NCBI RefSeq assembly: GCF_041321105.1
Contig: NZ_JBGGWD010000005.1
Location: 248,001 to 312,000, forward strand
Length of the DNA stretch: 64,000 nucleotides
Direction of reading: 5' to 3'
Source: Fibrella musci
GTDB lineage: Bacteria > Bacteroidota > Bacteroidia > Cytophagales > Spirosomataceae
Made by a program: the position numbers and the translations under genes
Notes under the pieces: model-generated
The model's input: the letters and a program-made list of their open reading frames with translations, nothing else
What the model was told of the DNA's origin: nothing
The model's database searches: none
Part shown: positions 17,071-25,927 of the stretch, piece after piece
Layout: each line of letters starts with the position of its first letter
Position numbering within the stretch: the first letter of the stretch is position 1

Positions 17071-18528
17071 CTACTCCCGTAGCAGGGGCAGGCTCATGCA
17101 GTGGCTGCCGCCGCGGGCGCGGCTTAGTTCGGCAGACGGCAGCATGATAAACGTGTTTTCGATTGTCTCGGGCGACGACTCCCCCCGCTCAAATCGGTCG
17201 AGCAGCGCGGCGGCGTTGACCACATCGAACCCAGCCTCCCGGAAAGCCTGCGCCGTTTTGTCGTTCCGATCGTAACCCACCACCACACCATCTTTCAGCG
17301 CCAGCAGGTTGCACGAGTCGGTCCATTGTTCGCGGGCCCCAAACGGAAACTCGTTGTTACCCGAATAAATAAACTGAATAGGGTCGGTAGCGCCCAGGTC
17401 GTTGCGGCTGATGTCGGTAAGCAGGTCTTCGAGATTTTCGATCTCGATTGGTTTATGCTCCAGCCCTTTGATAAACTGCAGGATCTTGAGGTCTTCCGAC
17501 AGGTCTTTGGGCGCAAAGAAGTGCATCACGTCGCGCTTTTTGGCTTCGTCGCCGGTACGGGCCAACGTACCCAGCAGCACCCACACGTTGCGTTTCACCT
17601 GCGTAAAGACCGTGTCGATGTGCATGTAATCGCGCTTTTTCGGGATCTTGATGATCGTGACCGTATCCACCACGTTCTTCTCGAACACCAGCCGCATCAC
17701 CTGCTGGGCGGCATAAAGCGTCGTGCGTTCGCTACAGCCAATGAGCAGATGCCGTGGCCCGATCATCATCACGTCGCCACCTTCGAGGGTGGCGCGGCTC
17801 AGGTCGCGGGCGGTGTCGCTGTCGGGCAGCAAAAAGGCGTGTTCGTTGTCGGGAATTTCAATGATCTTATCCCGATAGTCGGCAAACAGGCGGTGGTTGA
17901 AAAAGATGTACTGCGTCAGCAGGGCCTCTCGGGTACGTGCCTGTTTGGCGGGTTTATTGAGCAGAATATGATCGTTGATGACGATGCCGATGTCGCGCGT
18001 GAAAATAAAGTTGGGCAGCGGCGCAAACAGCATCGTTTTGTCGGGTAACGAGCCGGAGATCAGAATCTTAGCCAGTTCGGCAGGTACGTAGTCGGCTAGT
18101 TTTTGCTGCGTTTTGAACGACGTCCGTTCAATGCCGCAAATGGCGGCGATCAGCTTCGTCCGGATCACCTCGTCGGCCAGAATATCGGCCAGCAACACCT
18201 GAATATCAACCACTTTATCCGACGCGAAGTAATTAGGGTCATCGGGTTTGAAGAAGCCCCGATCGGTGCCGGGAGCCAGGTCGGCGATGCGGCCGCGCAC
18301 TTTGTCGGGGTCCAGGAAATAGAGCAGTAGTTTGACGTAGTAATCGTATTCGTCGCGCCGCATCATGTCGAGGTTTACGATGTCCTCGAAAAGCCAGTCC
18401 TGCGCTTTCGAGGGCACTACCTTGCCCAATCCACGATCAGGGCTGTGAATGAGCAGCCGACGCAGCGTGCCAATTTCAGACGAAACATGGATGGGACTGG
18501 CAGCAACGGGAATCTCCTGGGTAACCAT
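17071..18528 (-). CDS. Arginine deiminase-family protein
   Basis: The ATG at 18528 (MVTQEIPVAASPIHVSSEIG) gives 485 residues; the frame continues upstream to 18663 but that part does not look coding. Family signatures are LRRLLIHSPDRGL near the N-terminus, FTRDIGIVINDHILLNKP, LEGGDVMMIGPRHLLIG, MHIDTVFTQVKRNVWVL and the C-terminal nucleophile motif ARGGSHCMSLPLL. Arginine deiminase converts arginine to citrulline and ammonia. There is no carbamoyltransferase or carbamate kinase nearby, so this is not a classical arc operon; with the adjacent CtlX-like enzyme it could form a short arginine or citrulline catabolic pair. Confidence 0.85.
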   Translation of the reverse strand: MVTQEIPVAASPIHVSSEIGTLRRLLIHSPDRGLGKVVPSKAQDWLFEDIVNLDMMRRDEYDYYVKLLLYFLDPDKVRGRIADLAPGTDRGFFKPDDPNYFASDKVVDIQVLLADILADEVIRTKLIAAICGIERTSFKTQQKLADYVPAELAKILISGSLPDKTMLFAPLPNFIFTRDIGIVINDHILLNKPAKQARTREALLTQYIFFNHRLFADYRDKIIEIPDNEHAFLLPDSDTARDLSRATLEGGDVMMIGPRHLLIGCSERTTLYAAQQVMRLVFEKNVVDTVTIIKIPKKRDYMHIDTVFTQVKRNVWVLLGTLARTGDEAKKRDVMHFFAPKDLSEDLKILQFIKGLEHKPIEIENLEDLLTDISRNDLGATDPIQFIYSGNNEFPFGAREQWTDSCNLLALKDGVVVGYDRNDKTAQAFREAGFDVVNAAALLDRFERGESSPETIENTFIMLPSAELSRARGGSHCMSLPLLRE

Positions 18529-18800
18529 AGAATCGGGTACGTTGGTAAAGCTGCAAGGTACGGAGGAAAGCGCTTCTGCCGGTCTGTGACCAAATGTGCC
18601 GCTGTTTTGTTCGCCAATCAGAAATCGGCAGGATATTTGTACGAAGTAAATAAGTAGTGACAATCCTTGAAAAGACTGATTGTTTTCTCAATTTTATGCT
18701 CAATGTTTTTGCTCTAATAGAAGCGGTGACATTAACGTAATAATCCCTATCCTTGCGTAAAAAATACTTCCCCTTTTTTGTAAGAATCGCACCGTCTTGT

Positions 18801-19613
18801 ATGAACACGACGCAAATTGGATGGGCAACGGTTATCCTGCTACAGTTGGCTGCCGTGCCCCTTTTTGCCCAAACACCCGCCGAGACCCAGGCGGAGTCTG
18901 ATGCCAAACTTATCGAATCGCAACGAGAGCGCATCAACACGCTACAGGAGCAACAGACTACGCTACGAAACCGGCTACGACAGGAAGAACGGCAAAGCCG
19001 GCTGGCTGAAGAGCGGCTCGCTACAGCCAGAAAAACCATCGAGCACCGAAACGACTCCATTGGCCGCTACATCCAGGAACTGACTAACCTGAAGGAGCAG
19101 CTAACGCAGGTGCAGACCACCTTCCGCGAGTCCGAAGCCGCCCGCGCCCGGGTCGAAGTCGTTCGTGATACAGCCCTAGCCCGGGTCGCGCGGCTCACCT
19201 ACGAGCGTAACCTACTTAACGTGAGCGATCTGATTCGGATTTACCGGATCGCACCTACCGAGACGTTGGCCACCCTGCTTCGTAACCTCAATCAGTCGGA
19301 GGCGGGCTTTCAGTATAATGTCGACTCAACGGCTAATGAGGTCAAAATTGTCCGCCAGTTCAATGATCAGACCGAAGCCTGGTGGCTGTTCGATAAAACC
19401 CTGGATACCATCCTCGAACTAACCCTGCAGTTCAAACACCATCGGTACGACCGCAATCGCACGCTGGTGTTTGCCAGTTCGCGTTTACTCCAAAAGATCC
19501 GCTACAGCAACAAGCCGTTTGAGGAGCAGACCGACACCGAAAAGATCGCCCTTTACCGCGACAAAACCCTGAAGTTGCTGGAAGGTAACCTCCGCAAACT
19601 CGCTGACAAATAA
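18801..19613 (+). CDS. Exported coiled-coil protein
   Basis: The ATG at 18801 gives 270 residues starting with a signal peptide (MNTTQIGWATVILLQLAAVP, then LFAQ). Residues about 25-140 are a long Glu/Arg/Gln-rich coiled coil (ESQRERINTLQEQQTTLRNR onward). The C-terminal third is helical and contains EAWWLFDKTLDTILEL. I do not recognise a named family. The stop lies 12 nt before a TonB-dependent receptor on the same strand, so the two are probably co-transcribed. Confidence 0.8.
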   Translation: MNTTQIGWATVILLQLAAVPLFAQTPAETQAESDAKLIESQRERINTLQEQQTTLRNRLRQEERQSRLAEERLATARKTIEHRNDSIGRYIQELTNLKEQLTQVQTTFRESEAARARVEVVRDTALARVARLTYERNLLNVSDLIRIYRIAPTETLATLLRNLNQSEAGFQYNVDSTANEVKIVRQFNDQTEAWWLFDKTLDTILELTLQFKHHRYDRNRTLVFASSRLLQKIRYSNKPFEEQTDTEKIALYRDKTLKLLEGNLRKLADK

Positions 19614-19625
19614 CCTGCTGCTGGC

Positions 19626-22094
19626 ATGAAAAAAAGTATACGTTTCTGGCTGGCATTTTGGCTAGCCTTATGGTGTTGGTGCGTGAACCCGGTACTGGCC
19701 CAACGGCAACCGACGATCGTGACCGGGCGCGTATTCAGAGCGACCAACGGCGACCCGCTGGTGGGAGCATCGGTGTTTGTGAAAGGCACCAAACGCGGAA
19801 CGATCACCGACCGCACAGGACGCTATCGATTTGTACTCAACGAGCCGGTGACCCTGGTTGCCCGCTTTGTAGGCCTTCGTGATGTGGAAGTGACGCTGCT
19901 GCCAACGGGTAAGCCCATCGAGCAGAATTTCGAGATGATCAGCAACGAGACGCAACTGGCCGATGTGATGGTAGCGGCTAACCGGCAGGACGAATACCTC
20001 CAGAAAGTGCCCGTGGCGGCGTCGGTGGTGGGGCGGCGCGACCTCGAACGGCGCAGCATCTACAACACCATGGAGTCGCTCAGTAACACCCCTAACCTCA
20101 TTACCGACTCGTGGCTGAATTCGCAGGTGTCGTTTTCGATCCGGGGGCTGTCGACGGTCTTCGATAACGTGGGGTTCGAGTCGACCGTGGCCCTCTACAT
20201 CGACGATGTGTATTTCTCGCGCAGTTTCGCGTTTAACCAAACCCTGATGGACATCGATCGGGTGGAAGTGTTGCGCGGCCCGCAGGGTACGCTGTTTGGT
20301 AAAAACACCATCGGCGGCGTGATCCACGTCATTTCCGAAAGGCCCGAGATGACCAACGACGGGCAGATTGAACTCAACTACGGCAACTATAACTTCCGGC
20401 AAATCAGGGCGAAGCTTAACCGGCAGTTGGTCAAAAACAAGCTGGCCATTCGGCTCACGAGTGCGTTGAGTCTGCGTGACGGGTACGTTTCTGACCAAGT
20501 ACCGGCCATCGAAGCCCTCAATAAAACCAACTTCTTTGGACTTCGCGGTTCGCTCCTCTACACCCCTTCTGAACGTGTAACGCTTACGTTGCGGGGCAAC
20601 TACGGGCGCGACAACAAAGCCGAAAACACCTTCGTGTATGCTAGCAAGCCCGATTATGACCCGGTGGGTATCCGGGCCGACGAAGGCCTGCATACGGCTC
20701 AGAACGTACCCAACGACTTCAACCGCGAGCAGTATGGGGGTATGGGCAAACTGGAAGTCAAATTGGGCCGGAACACCCTTACGGCGATTTCGGCACTCAA
20801 CAAGTCGACCGATAGCTACTTCGGCGATAACGACGTATCGGCCGCCGACGTAACCCGCTGGGGTCGCGCTCAGTCCTTGCGGACGTTCAGTCAGGAGCTG
20901 CGCCTCAACTCACCCCGCGACCAGAAACTGGCCTATGTAGCCGGGCTATATTACCTCAACGAGCACATCAGCGCTACCGACACGTTTACGCTCAACAAAG
21001 GCTTCCTGCCCGTGGCAGCCGAGTTGCTGGGCCGGTCTATTGCCAACGCCAATCAGTTTACGAGTGAGGGCTACACCACCAACGGGGTGATCCGGTCGCA
21101 AAGTGCCGCCGGATTTGTTTCCGGTGCTCTTGAGCTTACGCCTCAACTACGGCTGAACGGCGGCCTGCGACTGACCGCCGAGAACCGCCAGTTAACGTAT
21201 TACCAGCGAATCAGAAATCAATTCGTCAACGGCGTTCCTTTCGAATTCATCAATCTGTATGCCTCCAACATTGGCAGCAAGACCAGCCCCGTAACGCGCG
21301 AAACCACCGATCTGGCCCTCTCATTCGATGTGGGACTAGATTACCGTTTCACGTCGAACCTGATGGGGTACGCCAAATTCGTACGGGGCTTTAAGGGAGC
21401 AGGCTTCAATACGGCCCCAATCCAAGACAGCGAAAACGGCGGACTGGTGTTTCGGCCTGAGTACGTGAACAACTACGAAATTGGGGTGAAGGCCAAACCC
21501 AGCGAACGGATTCAGGTGAATGGGGCCGCTTTTTACACCGACTATAAAGACAAACAGGAACTCCTCGACCAGGGCACCCGGGTAGGTGTCGCCAACGCCC
21601 CCCTAACGCGGGGTTACGGGGCCGAGATCGAGTTTTCGGCCATGCTCAAACGGTTTCGGCTCGACGTATCGGCGGGTTACCTGAACCTCAAATACATCGA
21701 CTTCCCCTTCGGCACCGACGACAATGGTAACCCCATTAACTACGCTGGCAACCGGCTGTTGAAAGCACCAGACTGGACATTCTCGGTTGCTCCTGAATAT
21801 ACGGTGCCCCTGAGCGACAAGTTGCGGATGTATATGGGCCTGAACATCAACCACACTGGCAAAGCCTACAACGACATTTCAAACTCGGAGGTGATTGCCC
21901 GCGTGCCGGCCAGCATCATCAATGGGCGGTTGGCACTGGTACCGGCCGACGGCAAGTGGAGTATCGCCTTTTGGGGCAAGAACCTGACCAACAAACTATA
22001 CATCCAACACGGTTGGGAATATGACTGGGGCGACCAAATCGCCTGGAGCCGCCCCCGGTATTATGGTGTGGAGGTCTATCTGAATTTTCGCTGA
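19626..22094 (+). CDS. TonB-dependent outer-membrane receptor
   Basis: The 822-residue protein has a signal peptide (FWLALWCWCVNPVLAQ), a carboxypeptidase-regulatory-like domain at about residues 30-110 (VTGRVFRATNGDPLVGASVF), a plug domain (SFSIRGLSTVFDNVGFES, RVEVLRGPQGTLFGKNTIGG) and a C-terminal 22-strand barrel ending in YYGVEVYLNFR with the usual terminal aromatic. It lacks a SusD partner, and its plug resembles siderophore or cobalamin receptors more than SusC. The substrate is not evident. It follows the coiled-coil gene by 12 nt. Confidence 0.92.
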   Translation: MKKSIRFWLAFWLALWCWCVNPVLAQRQPTIVTGRVFRATNGDPLVGASVFVKGTKRGTITDRTGRYRFVLNEPVTLVARFVGLRDVEVTLLPTGKPIEQNFEMISNETQLADVMVAANRQDEYLQKVPVAASVVGRRDLERRSIYNTMESLSNTPNLITDSWLNSQVSFSIRGLSTVFDNVGFESTVALYIDDVYFSRSFAFNQTLMDIDRVEVLRGPQGTLFGKNTIGGVIHVISERPEMTNDGQIELNYGNYNFRQIRAKLNRQLVKNKLAIRLTSALSLRDGYVSDQVPAIEALNKTNFFGLRGSLLYTPSERVTLTLRGNYGRDNKAENTFVYASKPDYDPVGIRADEGLHTAQNVPNDFNREQYGGMGKLEVKLGRNTLTAISALNKSTDSYFGDNDVSAADVTRWGRAQSLRTFSQELRLNSPRDQKLAYVAGLYYLNEHISATDTFTLNKGFLPVAAELLGRSIANANQFTSEGYTTNGVIRSQSAAGFVSGALELTPQLRLNGGLRLTAENRQLTYYQRIRNQFVNGVPFEFINLYASNIGSKTSPVTRETTDLALSFDVGLDYRFTSNLMGYAKFVRGFKGAGFNTAPIQDSENGGLVFRPEYVNNYEIGVKAKPSERIQVNGAAFYTDYKDKQELLDQGTRVGVANAPLTRGYGAEIEFSAMLKRFRLDVSAGYLNLKYIDFPFGTDDNGNPINYAGNRLLKAPDWTFSVAPEYTVPLSDKLRMYMGLNINHTGKAYNDISNSEVIARVPASIINGRLALVPADGKWSIAFWGKNLTNKLYIQHGWEYDWGDQIAWSRPRYYGVEVYLNFR

Positions 22095-22120
22095 CAACTG
22101 AACGGGCAGTAAGACAGAAC

Positions 22121-22237
22121 GCGGATAAAACGGATTGGTCGGATTTTCGCGGATTTTATTGATTGATTTACACCGAACATAGCTGTTTAAACCGGTCAAC
22201 TAAATCCATGTATATCCAGCCAATTCGCTTCATCCGC
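22121..22237. repeat. 9-bp-periodic imperfect inverted repeat
   Basis: Arms of 35 bp at 22121-22155 and 22203-22237 pair at about 25 positions. The left arm is built of GGAT-ending words spaced by 9 bp (gcggat, cggatt, cggatt, gcggatt). It lies downstream of the TonB receptor and 104 nt upstream of dps, within a 247-bp gap that otherwise shows no gene. Confidence 0.6.
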
Positions 22238-22341
22238 CTTCTATTTACACCCATCCACTCGCTCCGACGGAAAAACTCTTTTGGCTTGAAGCGGTTAATT
22301 CAGTAATCAAATCGATTACCAAATTAAATCCGCAACACGCT

Positions 22342-22827
22342 ATGCAACCCAATATTGGCCTTGATCAGGATGTCCTCAAAAAAGACAATGAACTCCTGAA
22401 CGCCTTCCTATCTGACCTTCACGTACTGTATATCAAAACCCGCAAGTTCCACTGGGACGTGTCGGGACCTAGCTTCAAAGAGTACCACGAGTTTTTCGAG
22501 GAGCAGTACAACGAACTCGAAGAAGAAATCGATCTGGTTGCCGAGCGTATCCGGCAGTTGGGTGGCCGCCCGTTGGCTACGATGGCCGATTATATCAAAA
22601 ACTCGAGCCTGAAAGAAGATCACGACGGCCACATCAAGACGCAGGAGATGTTCAAACGCCTGCTTGCTGACCACGAACAGGTGATCCGCGAACTGCGCGA
22701 AGACGTGGAAACGACCGACGAAAAACTGGGCGACGCTGGCACGGCTGATTTCCTGACCGGCCTGATGGAGGCTCACGAAAAAATGGCCTGGATGCTTCGC
22801 AAATACCTCTCAGACGAGCGGGGATAA
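22342..22827 (+). CDS. dps: Dps-family ferritin-like protein
   Basis: The 161-residue protein is a four-helix ferritin-like subunit that stores iron as a dodecamer and protects DNA from peroxide. The inter-subunit ferroxidase motif is visible as KTRKFHWDVSG with GPSFKEYHEFFEEQYNEL and EEIDLVAERI. ATG at 22342 gives MQPNIGLDQDVLKKDN with a short N-terminal tail. Length fits the family. Its stop lies 3 nt before a perfect 44-bp hairpin shared with the convergent corA gene. Confidence 0.93.
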   Translation: MQPNIGLDQDVLKKDNELLNAFLSDLHVLYIKTRKFHWDVSGPSFKEYHEFFEEQYNELEEEIDLVAERIRQLGGRPLATMADYIKNSSLKEDHDGHIKTQEMFKRLLADHEQVIRELREDVETTDEKLGDAGTADFLTGLMEAHEKMAWMLRKYLSDERG

Positions 22828-22830
22828 GAA

Positions 22831-22934
22831 GGGAATGAACAATGTACAATGAATAATGCACAATGGGTTGACGCAAGAACAGTTGTCTACGCGTCAACCC
22901 ATTGTGCATTATTCATTGTACATTGTTCATTCCC
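22831..22934. repeat. Perfect 44-bp inverted repeat with heptad arms
   Basis: Arms 22831-22874 and 22891-22934 are exact reverse complements around a 16-nt loop. From 22837 the left arm runs gaacaat, gtacaat, gaataat, gcacaat, gggttga, a 7-bp period, and ends in TGACGC at the tip. It fills the gap between the convergent dps and corA stops (3 nt and 2 nt away). No poly-T tail is present. Confidence 0.9.
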
Positions 22935-22936
22935 TT

Positions 22937-23887
22937 TTACAGCCAGTTTTTCTTTTTGAAGAACAGGTACGTTATGCCGGAGGAGAGCAGCATCAGGCCG
23001 AGCGCAAAGGCGTACCCATAGCGCCACGAGACCTCGGGCATGTTGGCGAAGTTCATGCCGTAGATGCTGGCAATGAGTGTGGGCGGGAGCAACACCAGCG
23101 ACAAGACGGTGAAGATCTTGATGATGTTGTTCTGCTCCAGATTGACCAGACCCAGAAACGTATCCTGCAAGAATTCGAGCCGCTCAAAGATGAAGTTTGT
23201 GTGATCGATGAGCGAGCTGATATCCTTGATCACAATCCGCAATCGCGCCTGCTCTTCGGGCGTAAACCAGCCATCCGAGCGAATCATGGCCGAAATCACA
23301 CGCTGTTTATCGACCACGTTTTCCCGGATCGACATGGTCAGCTCCTGGAAGTCGTTGATTTGCAGCAGCATCTCCCGATCAAGTTTCGCGTCCAGATCCA
23401 GCTGTTTGTTGATGGCTTTTACCCGGCTCGACAGCGATTCGACCAGATCGGCGTCGTAGTCGATGCGCGACTCGAAGATGGCAATCATGATCTGCGCCCC
23501 ATCGGTAAACGACGCCCGTCTTAACTTGATCCGCTTCACCATATCGGCAAACGATTTCAGGTCGGCAAAACGGTACGTAAACAGTACGTCGTCTTTCAGC
23601 AGAAAGTTGACCGGCACAGTCCGGTACTGATTGTCGCGGTCGGGAATCAGGAAGTTGGAGTTGGCTACCAGCAACTCATCCTCTTCGATGTACCGCGAGC
23701 TGCTCTCGATCTCGGCCTGCTCCTGCTGACTCTGGAAACTAACGTCGAATTTTTCCTCTACACTCCGAATTTCATCGGGTGTCGGGTTCTGCAAATCGAC
23801 CCAGAGCGTTCGTTCCGTGTCCTGAAACGATTCGATATCCCGGATTTTTCGTACGGCAGCCTCGTCCTGCTGAAAAATGCGAATCAT
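22937..23887 (-). CDS. corA: CorA-family magnesium/cobalt transporter
   Basis: The 316-residue protein has the large cytoplasmic N-terminal domain and two C-terminal membrane helices of CorA channels. The selectivity signature is YGMNFANMPE near residue 275, at the end of TM1 (VLSLVLLPPTLIASIYGMNF), and the positive tail KKKNWL follows TM2. It transports divalent cations as a pentamer in the inner membrane. It is downstream of, and co-directional with, an MFS gene, with a heptad-bearing spacer between them. Confidence 0.93.
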   Translation of the reverse strand: MIRIFQQDEAAVRKIRDIESFQDTERTLWVDLQNPTPDEIRSVEEKFDVSFQSQQEQAEIESSSRYIEEDELLVANSNFLIPDRDNQYRTVPVNFLLKDDVLFTYRFADLKSFADMVKRIKLRRASFTDGAQIMIAIFESRIDYDADLVESLSSRVKAINKQLDLDAKLDREMLLQINDFQELTMSIRENVVDKQRVISAMIRSDGWFTPEEQARLRIVIKDISSLIDHTNFIFERLEFLQDTFLGLVNLEQNNIIKIFTVLSLVLLPPTLIASIYGMNFANMPEVSWRYGYAFALGLMLLSSGITYLFFKKKNWL

Positions 23888-23893
23888 AAAAGG

Positions 23894-23970
23894 AGTTTAC
23901 AGTTTAGCGTTTGCAGTTTAATGAACAGTAGGTTGAGGCGTCGGCCAGTTGAAAACGCTAGGCTGTGAAC
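23894..23970. repeat. Heptad-periodic imperfect inverted repeat overlapping a gene end
   Basis: Left words agtttac, agtttag, cgtttgc, agtttaa (23894-23921) pair imperfectly with about 23945-23970. The right arm covers the last codons and stop of the minus-strand MFS gene, so the repeat supplies part of its C-terminus. Confidence 0.6.
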
Positions 23971-25208
23971 TTGTTAACCCTCCAGAGATAGCCTACGCCG
24001 ACAACCGCCAACACCGCCGCCAGCCCGAACGCCAGCGGAATGGCATTGGCCGGCTGATGCGTATAGAACCAGCCGGCAGCTACCGCGCCCAGCCCGATAC
24101 CCGCTTCGAGCGCGATGTAAAGCGTGGCCATTGCCCGGCCCCGCGTGGCTTCATCGCTGACGTCGACCGTCCAGGCCTGCAAGGTGGGCGAGTTCATACC
24201 CCACGCAAACCCGTAAAGAATGGCCGACCCGAAAAACAGCCAGACCGAATCGGTCAGGGCCAGCATCACCAGCGAAACAGCCAGCACACCCGTAGAGCCG
24301 ATCAGCACCGGCACGCGCCCGTAGCGATCCGACGACTTGGCCAGCGTGAGGCGAATGAGCAGGGAAGCCAGCGTATACAACGCGAAAAACCACCCTTTGT
24401 TGGTCACACCGACCGAGGCACTCAGCGCGGGGGCCAGGGTAATAACCACGCCGGAGGCAAATGAATTGAGCAGTTGCACAAAAAACGGTTGGCGAGCCCC
24501 CCAGTCGAACCATTCGTCGCGGCGGAGGCGCAGCAGGCTGAACCGAAACGGCTGCCGATGTTCGAGCGTTTCGGGCAGGCGCATCAGGATCAGGATAGAC
24601 AGCAACGCGAAGGCCGACGACGTGTAGAACATGGTGTTCATCGACGCGTTGTTGACCAGAAACGAGCCAATCACCGGCCCCAACGACATACCCGTGGCCG
24701 TGAACAGCCCCAGCGCGCCCATGGCCTCGCCCCGCCGACCGGCATTGACGACGTCGGCAACGTAGGCCGAGGTGGCGGTGGGCTTGGTGCCCGTCGAGAA
24801 GCCGTGCACGAGGCGGAGGGTCAGAAAACCGGCCACCGTGATGAGCCAGGGATACAGCAGCCCGCACACGAAGCACACCAGCGACCCGAACGCCATCACC
24901 GGCACCCGCCCGATGGTGTCGGTAAGCTTACCGCTAAACGGCCGCGAAATACCCGCCGTGAGCGTAAATAGCGCAATCACCCAGCCGATGTATTCGCGCC
25001 CGCCGAGGCCCGTCAGGTAGTCGGGCAGTTCGGGAATCATCATCGAAAAACTGGCCGAAAACAGGAAGTTGCTCAGGCACAAAAGCCAGAACGGGAGCGT
25101 ATACAGCGTGGGCTGTTGAAGGGGTTCGAGCGTAGTAGCGGGGATGGTTGACTTCGGCAAGTGACGACACAGACGGTTATGCCCGCAAAGGTAGAGCGTT
25201 TGCGGCAA
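23958..25208 (-). CDS. MFS transporter, drug-exporter type
   Basis: The 416-residue protein has twelve predicted membrane helices and the MFS loop 2-3 motif GKLTDTIGRVPVM, with RLVHGFSTGTKPTATSAYVADV in the position of the antiporter motif region of drug/H+ exporters. The start at 25208 leaves about 35 residues before TM1 (TLPFWLLCLSNFLFSASFSM), somewhat long, and no internal Met before TM1 gives a better start. Substrate is unknown. The C-terminal residues VNKFTA are encoded partly by an intergenic repeat arm. Confidence 0.85.
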   Translation of the reverse strand: MPQTLYLCGHNRLCRHLPKSTIPATTLEPLQQPTLYTLPFWLLCLSNFLFSASFSMMIPELPDYLTGLGGREYIGWVIALFTLTAGISRPFSGKLTDTIGRVPVMAFGSLVCFVCGLLYPWLITVAGFLTLRLVHGFSTGTKPTATSAYVADVVNAGRRGEAMGALGLFTATGMSLGPVIGSFLVNNASMNTMFYTSSAFALLSILILMRLPETLEHRQPFRFSLLRLRRDEWFDWGARQPFFVQLLNSFASGVVITLAPALSASVGVTNKGWFFALYTLASLLIRLTLAKSSDRYGRVPVLIGSTGVLAVSLVMLALTDSVWLFFGSAILYGFAWGMNSPTLQAWTVDVSDEATRGRAMATLYIALEAGIGLGAVAAGWFYTHQPANAIPLAFGLAAVLAVVGVGYLWRVNKFTA

Positions 25209-25376
25209 GCTGGGGCACCCGTTTTTAACTTCTGGCTAAGTGTCTGTTTAGCCCGTTTTCACCCCAAATTTAATTACCGTTAAATAGCCCCGGCGAGTCC
25301 GTCGAGCGGCAACATTCTCAATTTGGACGGCGTTCTCTCGCTGTAACCCGTTCGACCACCGTCGGACAACTGACCT

Positions 25377-25634
25377 ATGAAAAAGCTGGCCCGCCACTCG
25401 CTCTATCTGGCTCTGTTTCTGGGGGCGCTCCTCACCGTTGCCGGCCTTAGCCTTTACCGTGAATTGCCCGTCTTCATGGTACTGGCCACCGTCATTGCCA
25501 TTATGGGAGGCACCGCTTTGCTGGCCTGGGCCTTCTTCCGGCTAGCCGGGCGGTCTTCGTCGGGCGCAAAACCTACCAGGCCGTCAGGTATCTCGAAGGC
25601 GCCAGGGGCCATGAGCGAAAGCCACTCCTATTGA
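25377..25634 (+). CDS. Small two-helix membrane protein
   Basis: The 85-residue protein has two hydrophobic segments (LYLALFLGALLTVAGLSLY and FMVLATVIAIMGGTALLAW) followed by a polar Ser/Pro/Lys tail. I do not recognise a family. It is a plausible real gene because of its typical membrane-protein composition and ATG start; it is divergent from the MFS gene and 97 nt upstream of another tiny membrane protein. Confidence 0.55.
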   Translation: MKKLARHSLYLALFLGALLTVAGLSLYRELPVFMVLATVIAIMGGTALLAWAFFRLAGRSSSGAKPTRPSGISKAPGAMSESHSY

Positions 25635-25731
25635 AAATGCGTTAAAAAGAGCGCATTCAGGCGAGTTCAATGAACACTATAGGGGTAAGCGGGTTCTGCA
25701 TTTTGCATAACCTGCTAAAAGACATTACACT

Positions 25732-25923
25732 ATGAAAAGCCTGATGCAACGCTACACCCTATTTTCCTTGCTGTTTATGCTGCTGCTCACCATGAGTAGC
25801 TGTGAAGCCATCGGCAGCATCTTCAAAGCAGGCGCCTGGACCGGTGCCATCGCCGTCATCCTCGTCATTGGCGTCGTGATCTGGCTGTTTGCCAAACTTC
25901 TCGGCGGCGGAGGCAATCGATAA
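25732..25923 (+). CDS. Small lipoprotein with one membrane helix
   Basis: The 63-residue protein has a lipoprotein leader ending in LLTMSSCEAIGSIFKAG (lipid Cys about residue 23), then one hydrophobic helix (AIAVILVIGVVIWLFAKLL) and a Gly-rich tail. The SSCEAIGxIFKAG core followed by a single helix is a small-protein pattern I associate with Bacteroidota genomes, where it is often mislabelled phosphatidate cytidylyltransferase; it is far too short for that enzyme. The function is unknown. A heptad hairpin begins 4 nt after the stop. Confidence 0.7.
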   Translation: MKSLMQRYTLFSLLFMLLLTMSSCEAIGSIFKAGAWTGAIAVILVIGVVIWLFAKLLGGGGNR

Positions 25924-25927
25924 ATGA

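Noticed and set aside
17071..18528. Classical arginine deiminase (arc) operon
   Set aside because: No ornithine carbamoyltransferase, carbamate kinase or arginine-ornithine antiporter is encoded nearby.
22856..23524. Plus-strand open frame starting in the 22831 hairpin
   Set aside because: Its first residues (IVHYSLYIVHSL) are a translation of heptad repeat words and the rest is antisense to corA.
25732..25923. Phosphatidate cytidylyltransferase
   Set aside because: The product has 63 residues with one helix after a lipobox; the enzyme needs around 270 residues and many helices.
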